A stretch of 25,166 bases of DNA from Scleroderma bovista (Eukaryota > Basidiomycota > Agaricomycetes > Boletales > Sclerodermataceae), in assembly GCA_037178675.1 (NCBI GenBank), contig JAYMGJ010000338.1:1-25166 (forward strand). The letters are read 5' to 3'. Each line of letters opens with the position of its first letter. Position 1 is the stretch's first letter. The notes below the pieces were generated by a model. It ran no database searches and had not been told where the DNA came from. It was given only the letters and a program-made list of their open reading frames with translations. Shown here in pieces: positions 20,478-25,166 of this stretch. Position numbers and translations under genes: made by a program.

Positions 20478-21935
20478 TTAAGTACCCCTCCGGTTATGAC
20501 CTCTTCCTCTCTCTGGGTTCCTCGTATTGTTAGTAGATTTTGGGGCATGCTTCGGGCCTTTCCAACCCAGGACCGTGGGGAGGGGGCACATGCCACGCGG
20601 GTGCACGAAAGAGTGACAGATTTGGCACGAGAAGAGCTTCTTCGGTTTTGCTGTGCCATTAAGGAGAGACAGGTACAGGAGGTTAAAGAAGAGGTCTTTA
20701 ATTTTTGTCCACGCTCTCATGTTGTCCGTCGGGGAGTCGACGAAAACGTTGTATCTCGGGGAGGGTATACCTCCCGTCGCTTTGACATCAAGGAGTTCAA
20801 CTCTGACAGAGCATATAAGGGCAGCAGTTGCCTCTGACGCCTGGGTTTGGGCTTCGTCTCCAGAGAAGGTTGGATCATGCAGGGTTAGGAGTTTGGATAT
20901 TTTTTCTTTGATCTCCGGTTGCGACCATGTCATACGGACTGTATCGAGAGCTGTGTCGTCGTCTGGGGATATGAACCCTGCCAGGCAGATGATCAGGGAG
21001 GGGATGTTCTTCACTTCGAAGGGGTGGGCTTCAAAGGTGATTTTGGATGCTGACCAGACCCTTTGCGTAAGTATGACGTTTGCGACGGGTTGTTCTAGTT
21101 CGTGCACCAGAAAAGTGTTGGGTGGGCTATCGTTATTGGAGCGTGGAGTGGATGGAGGGGCGATGCGGTAGGAGGTGCCCGCGCTGCCATTTGAAGCTGC
21201 GATCTCGTCTATAGCGGCTCTTAAGTTGCTTATGATTTGGGCGTGTAGCGTAGTGTGGTCAAAGCCGTTGTAGTCGTAGACTCTGATGAAGAATTTGGTT
21301 TGTTTGGCCGACAGCCATGCCTTCATGGACTCTGGGTGGAGGTTGTGGAAGAATTCCCCGGGTAGTCCTCTGTGGGTGATTGGGAAACCCCCGGCTGGGG
21401 CCAGTGTGAACATGGAAGGGGTGCTGGGGGTGCGCGAGCTTAGGACTGCCATCCCTTTGTTGGCTTCTGCGACAGCTATGAGGTCGAGTAGTAGGGCATC
21501 TTCGTCGGTTGTGAGGTGTGGGGCCTTCTGCCGGGGGGTAGCGGGGGCAGCGGGGGCAGCATGGGGTGCTGGCGTTTGGGTACTTGGGGCATGGATGGAC
21601 CTTTCTAAACCTGTGGGGGTGGTCTCCTCGGTACTGGGGGTTTTCATCACGATATCATTAGCCGCGGAGGGGGCTGGTGTGACGGGGGTTCTTTGGTTGT
21701 GAGGGGGAAGAGGGGGGGGCGTGCTCTCCAGTTGACGAGGGGTTGGGGACGCGGGGAATTGTAGGTGGGGCATGGTTGACGCGGTGGGCATTACCTGGGG
21801 GCTTGCGAACTCCTTGTGGAAGATGCACGGGCTGTTTATTGTATGGGGTTGGCGGGGGGGCGCTGGGGGGAGGTGGACGCTTTGCGTTTGTTCTGCAGTG
21901 TAGGTGGCATGCGTAGGAGTTGTTTCGGTGGTCAT
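20478..21935 (-). CDS. LINE ORF1 protein (gag-like, zinc knuckle)
   Basis: This is an open frame of 485 residues from ATG 21935 (an ATG at 21965 would add ten residues encoded by HET leader DNA). The N-terminal third is low-complexity Pro/Thr/Ser/Ala. The central part is ordered (LPGEFFHNLHPESMKAWLS, then KFFIRVYDYNGFDHTTLHAQ). Near the C-terminus a zinc knuckle of the form C-x2-C-x4-H-x4-C (CQICHSFVHPRGMC) is followed by a basic Arg-rich tail. ORF1 proteins bind the element RNA and form the RNP with ORF2. The chosen ATG falls inside the target-site duplication (21930-21944), so the genuine ORF1 start has probably been lost or coincides with the junction. No stop or frameshift is present. Confidence 0.85.
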   Translation of the reverse strand: MTTETTPTHATYTAEQTQSVHLPPAPPRQPHTINSPCIFHKEFASPQVMPTASTMPHLQFPASPTPRQLESTPPPLPPHNQRTPVTPAPSAANDIVMKTPSTEETTPTGLERSIHAPSTQTPAPHAAPAAPATPRQKAPHLTTDEDALLLDLIAVAEANKGMAVLSSRTPSTPSMFTLAPAGGFPITHRGLPGEFFHNLHPESMKAWLSAKQTKFFIRVYDYNGFDHTTLHAQIISNLRAAIDEIAASNGSAGTSYRIAPPSTPRSNNDSPPNTFLVHELEQPVANVILTQRVWSASKITFEAHPFEVKNIPSLIICLAGFISPDDDTALDTVRMTWSQPEIKEKISKLLTLHDPTFSGDEAQTQASEATAALICSVRVELLDVKATGGIPSPRYNVFVDSPTDNMRAWTKIKDLFFNLLYLSLLNGTAKPKKLFSCQICHSFVHPRGMCPLPTVLGWKGPKHAPKSTNNTRNPERGRGHNRRGT

Positions 21936-21944
21936 CACTAATTC
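21930..21944. repeat. LINE target-site duplication, right copy
   Basis: GGTCATCACTAATTC equals 14807-14821. To its right the HET copy 3 leader resumes (AGAGGTATGGACACCATC, like GAGGTATGGATACCATTC before copy 2). Confidence 0.92.
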
Positions 21945-22009
21945 AGTTAGAGGTATGGACACCATCCGAAGTTAAAGATCGTGTTGGGACTGATGTGCAC
22001 TTGTGTAGC

Positions 22010-23410
22010 ATGCGCCTGATCAAAGTAGAACCCTTTCTTGAGAGGGAGCATTTGATTAAAGAGGGAAAGCCAGTGGATCGTCGGAATGTCCTCGAGTTCG
22101 GCGACGACGAAGTAAAAGAGTATGCGATTCTATCCCATCAGTGGATGGAGCAAGAGGAAGTGGACTATCGCGAGATGGTCAAGTTCGCAAAGATGGCCGG
22201 GGAGGAGAGAGACGAGATTCGCCGGCGTGTTGGCTATCGCAAGATCTTCCAGAGCTGCGAGCAGGCGAAGAAGGGCGGGTACAAGTGGTTGTGGGTCGAT
22301 ACTTGCTGTATCGACAAGCGAAGCAGCGCAGAGCTATCTGAGGCCATCAATTCCATGTATCGGTGGTATGAAAATGCGGAAGTATGCTACGCGTACCTCC
22401 ATGACGTCCCCGGTTCATCCTTTCCCACTGCGAGCGACAGGGAGAGGTATGCCGATTTCAATGGCTGGCCGGAGTGGTTCTCGCATGGGTGGACACTACA
22501 AGAGCTGATAGCTCCAAGCAATGTCCAGTTCTTCAACACAGATTGGCGAAGCATAGGTGACAAGAGGACACTCGCACCTACCCTACGAGATATTACTGGA
22601 ATTGCAGAGCATATATTGATAGATGGACTTCACGGAAATCGTCCATGCATTGCTCAAATCATGTCATGGGCAGCCCATCGGAAGACAACGCGAGTCGAAG
22701 ACAGAGCTTATTCGCTGATGGGTCTTCTGGACGTGAATATGCTGATGCTGTATGGAGAGGGAAAAAAGCATTTCGCCATCTTCAGCTGGAGATCATCCGC
22801 GCATCGAATGACCAAAGCATCTTTGTGTGGTATTCAGAAAAGGAGCAGCCTGGCAGCATCCTCGCGGAAGACCCGGGAGACTTCTTTCTTTGTGGTGCAA
22901 TGGAACTGATGGGTCACAACGAATTCATCCAATTTCTCAAAGCGGACGTCCCAGAAGACATCGAGGACCAACTCGGCACATTCCCCATCATGAATCATGG
23001 CATCCAAATTTGGCTACTCCTTCGTTCCTACTATCGCGACTCTTGCTCAAACTTCCGAGCCTGGCTGCCATGCCGCTTGCATCCATCGAATCCACCAGTG
23101 ACCATCGATTTAGCTTTGTGGGAATCCAATTACTATAGATGTTTATCCCCTCAGATCCCAGAGGGACCACCACAATTGCGTCAAGTCTATCTCAGATACC
23201 AAGACCCGCCGCATCGCAACACCACATTCGAAGTCGATGATAGCACGCTCACTGACAATGGCTTCACTTGCTGCGACGCGTTCCAAGAGGAATTCTCGGG
23301 AAACGCGTTCACGCTGACCAGCACCGATCCCCTTTGCGTCAAAGTCTATTTTGATAGTCAAGCTAACCATTGCATTTCAGTGGGCTTCGGACAATGTTTT
23401 GGCAAGGACT
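22010..23410 (+). pseudogene. HET-domain protein copy 3, frameshifted and 3'-truncated
   Basis: It starts MRLIKVEPFLEREHLI and keeps the whole HET domain: EYAILSHQW, WLWVDTCCIDKRSSAELSEA, GWTLQELIAPSNVQF and RVEDRAYSLMGLLDVN. At about 22754-22767 GGAGAGGGAAAAAAGCA lacks one base against copy 2 (GGAGAAGGGAAGAAAGCA), so the first frame ends at 22909. The correct frame resumes immediately (KKAFRHLQLEIIRASNDQS) and continues to FGQCFGKD at about 23410, where similarity to the other copies stops. The remainder of exon 1 and exons 2 and 3 are missing; the frame runs into a tandem repeat and ends at 23472. A truncated protein with the entire HET domain (about 250 residues plus a 50-residue unrelated tail) could still be made from the first frame. 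The LINE lies in its leader. Confidence 0.88.
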
Positions 23411-23435
23411 ATGAAGTTCGATTTGTACAAATATT

Positions 23436-23561
23436 ATTTACCCTGAATACATATCTATTTACCCCGAAATGATTACAAATGATTTATGCCGAATACAATC
23501 TATTTACACCGAATGCAAACTATTTATGCCGAATGCAAATGATTTATGCCGAATACAAATA
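23436..23561. repeat. 20-bp tandem repeat at the HET copy 3 breakpoint
   Basis: Four clean 20-bp units (23482-23501, 23502-23521, 23522-23541, 23542-23561) follow the pattern ATTTATGCCGAATRCAAAYN, preceded by two degenerate units (23436-23481). It begins about 25 bp after HET similarity is lost. A perfect 14-bp palindrome, GTAGTATATACTAC, follows at 23597-23610. It may be subterminal repeats of a transposon or a minisatellite. Confidence 0.8.
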
Positions 23562-23730
23562 GAAAGTTCACTATAGTTTTATAAATCCTCATTGAGGTAG
23601 TATATACTACTGTATACATATGGCAAAGTAGTACATGTGCTATCTACTAGTAGTAGCCTCAGAGGTACCAGGCCAAAATCAGTAAAGGAAAAGGAAAAAA
23701 GTTGTAACAGTAGCATGGGGTACTTATAAG
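23562..23730. other. AT-rich gap after the tandem repeat
   Basis: About 170 bp of AT-rich DNA with short palindromes (GTAGTATATACTAC; CTACTAGTAGTAG). It probably holds the 3' UTR of the minus-strand gene. Nothing else recognised. Confidence 0.4.
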
Positions 23731-24252
23731 TTATGCGACAGGGCCTTGAAAAATTTTCAAGTCAAACCCCCCTTTGGCAGCTGCCTTTTCATATGCATCC
23801 TTGATATGGGTGGAAAAGTTAATTGCAGTCCCCTGACGGCAAACTCCAGGGCATGACAAGGTTGTGCCATGCTTGAATTTAGGACACATAGTCTATTATA
23901 AAATGTGAGAAATTGTGGCTAGGATTATATGCAATAACGCTTACCATAATAGTGTCAGTAGCACACATTACCACAACACGGAGGGAGACATCCACATAAT
24001 TCCCCCCAGTCATTTGGGGGTTTACCTCTGTAGTACTCTCCACTGCATGCATTGTCACCCAATTCAGAGCATAAGGTGCATAAAGTCTGTCAGTATGAAT
24101 AGTACTTGATTATCATCAACAATATAGTATTGTAGAAAAATATATGGATACATACGATGCATAGTTCTGGGACATGTAGCCCTCAGCAGGGGCACGGTCT
24201 GCAGTACCAAACATCAAAGGACCCCCAGGGAGGTCCAGTTGATATCCAGTGT
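23731..24252 (-). CDS. 3' part of an intron-containing gene, possible 2OG/Fe(II) dioxygenase C-terminus
   Basis: Three exons on the minus strand (24252-24156, 24086-23945, 23892-23731) join in phase across introns with GTATGT...CAG and GTAAGC...TAG ends, stopping with TAA at 23731. The read protein runs GGPLMFGTADRAPAEGYMSQ, NYASLYAPYALNWVTMHAV, TGGNYVDVSLRVVV, FKHGTTLSCPGVCRQG and INFSTHIKDAYEKAAAKGG. The order GG-(Y)-V, then HG-T, then R eleven residues after the His and a final beta strand resembles the distal half of a double-stranded beta-helix 2-oxoglutarate dioxygenase (TET/JBP-like families are common in agaricomycetes). The proximal HxD is not clear. The 5' part would lie inside or beyond the minisatellite and was not found. 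Coding is likely; function is a hypothesis. Confidence 0.6.
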
Positions 24253-24309
24253 CTTCCCAAGGTCAGTAGGGATAGTGAGATATACCATACTAGGTAGTAC
24301 ACGACACGA

Positions 24310-25140
24310 CGGCGGCGTGACGTGGATGGCCAATGCCACACCATCACGATGGCAACAACGGCGCGACTCCTCACGGCACGGCGACGACAGCAGTGGCTGG
24401 CGAGCATGACAGCGACGTCGACAGCGTGACGCAGGTGGCCAATGCCACGGCGTCACGGCGACAAGGACAGGGCATGCATGGCCAATGCCATGGCGTCACG
24501 ACGACGCCGACGACGGCGCCAGGGCGTGCGTGGCCAATGCCATGGCGTCACGGCAATGAGGACAGGGCGTGCGTGGCCAATGCCATGGCGTCACGACGAC
24601 ATCGGCGACGTGACGCGGATGGCCAATGCCACGGCATCACGGCGACGACGACGACACGCACGACACGGGCACGCACGACATGGCGACGACGACGGCCATG
24701 GCACACAACACGGCGGGAAAGCAAGTTGAAGGCGACTCACAGCACGACGGCGACAGCAGTGGCTGGCAAGCACGACAGCGACGTCAACGGCATGACGCAG
24801 GTGGCCAATGCCACGGCGTCACGGGGGCGGGGCGTGCGTGGCCAATGCCTTGGCGTCACGGCGACAACAGCGACGTGACGTGCGTGGCGCGGTGGCCACC
24901 ACCTCACAGTGATGGCGACAGCGACAGCAGCAACGCTGCCACCACCATGCAGCGCCGGCGACGTCAACGGCGTGGCTACCACCACTCAGCGATGCAGCGA
25001 CGGCGGCGAGACGTGCATGGCCAGTGCCACGACGACACGGTGACGTCAACGGTGTGGCCACCACCACACAGCAGCGACGGCGGGCGATGGCGACGACAGC
25101 GACATGGCCACCACCATGCAGCAGCGGCAACGACAGCGAC
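24310..25140. repeat. GC-rich minisatellite with a 366-bp higher-order period
   Basis: Multiple variants of a roughly 28-bp unit, TGGCCAATGCCATGGCGTCA plus C/G-rich filler, recur through about 24430-24870, mixed with GCGACGACAGCAGC-type triplets. A longer block starting CAGTGGCTGG recurs at 24391 and 24757, a 366-bp spacing. Beyond 24880 units change to GGCCACCACC and CAGCGACGG. Open frames occur in several frames at once because of base composition; none looks like a gene. Confidence 0.8.
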
Positions 25141-25166
25141 AGTGAGATGTATGTGATACCCATAAT

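Larger units (their letters stand above)
14822..21929 (-). mobile_element. Tad1-type non-LTR retrotransposon (LINE) with RNase H, about 7.1 kb
   Basis: The element is bounded by a 15-bp target-site duplication and ends in a poly(A) tail (T run 14822-14831 on the plus strand). In transcript order it carries ORF1 with a zinc knuckle, a spacer of about 500 nt, and ORF2 with APE-type endonuclease, reverse transcriptase, RNase H and C-terminal zinc motifs. This order, with RNase H, fits the fungal Tad1 clade. There is no 5' UTR before ORF1, so the copy is 5'-truncated at or just inside ORF1. It sits antisense in the 5' leader of HET copy 3, 66 bp from its ATG. Few lesions point to recent insertion. 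Confidence 0.93.

Noticed and set aside
23436..23561. CRISPR-like array
   Set aside because: The units are contiguous, with no spacers, and the host is a fungus.
24333..24878. A 181-codon open frame and its neighbours in other frames at the right end
   Set aside because: Long open frames occur in several frames on both strands across the same GC-rich repeat, the products are low-complexity, and no start context or intron is conserved.

Overview
The window looks like accessory DNA of a filamentous basidiomycete (probably an agaricomycete). Three things suggest this: genes split by many 45-70 nt GT-AG introns, HET-domain proteins and fungal Mx-like dynamins in several copies, and a Tad1-type LINE with an RNase H domain. 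There are no bacterial features, and I saw no tRNA or rRNA gene. All gene models are read from the sequence alone.

Layout, left to right. (1) 2-1194 (+) is the 3' part of a dynamin-like GTPase gene. (2) 1930-4738 (-) is a complete paralogue with nine exons, convergent with the first. (3) 4739-6194 is rearranged DNA holding an inverted repeat (4867-4946 and 5885-5964) around an unrecognised segment. (4) From 6195 to 23410 one arrangement occurs three times: a short, differently truncated dynamin remnant on the minus strand, followed by a HET-family gene on the plus strand. The HET copies differ. Copy 1 (7266-8720) keeps its frame and introns but lacks the HET core. Copy 2 (10433-12785) is full length, about 751 residues. 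Copy 3 (22010-23410) is frameshifted and cut off at its 3' end.

Mobile DNA sits in this repeated region. A 566-bp solo LTR (12798-13363, flanked by CGAC) lies just after the stop codon of HET copy 2. A 7.1-kb LINE (14822-21929, minus strand, poly(A) tail, 15-bp target-site duplication) lies in the 5' leader of HET copy 3. Its ORF1 is open; its ORF2 (endonuclease, reverse transcriptase, RNase H, zinc motifs) carries only two frameshifts and one in-frame stop.

To the right, HET copy 3 breaks into a 20-bp tandem repeat (23436-23561). After it comes the 3' part of a minus-strand, intron-containing gene (23731-24252) whose C-terminus resembles a 2-oxoglutarate/Fe(II) dioxygenase. The window ends in a GC-rich minisatellite (about 24310-25140).

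How the genes may work together: HET proteins act in fungal self/non-self recognition and trigger cell death, and Mx-like dynamins are membrane-remodelling or defence GTPases. The repeated divergent dynamin/HET pair, with domain loss and hypervariable segments, looks like a fast-evolving recognition locus. That functional link is inference.
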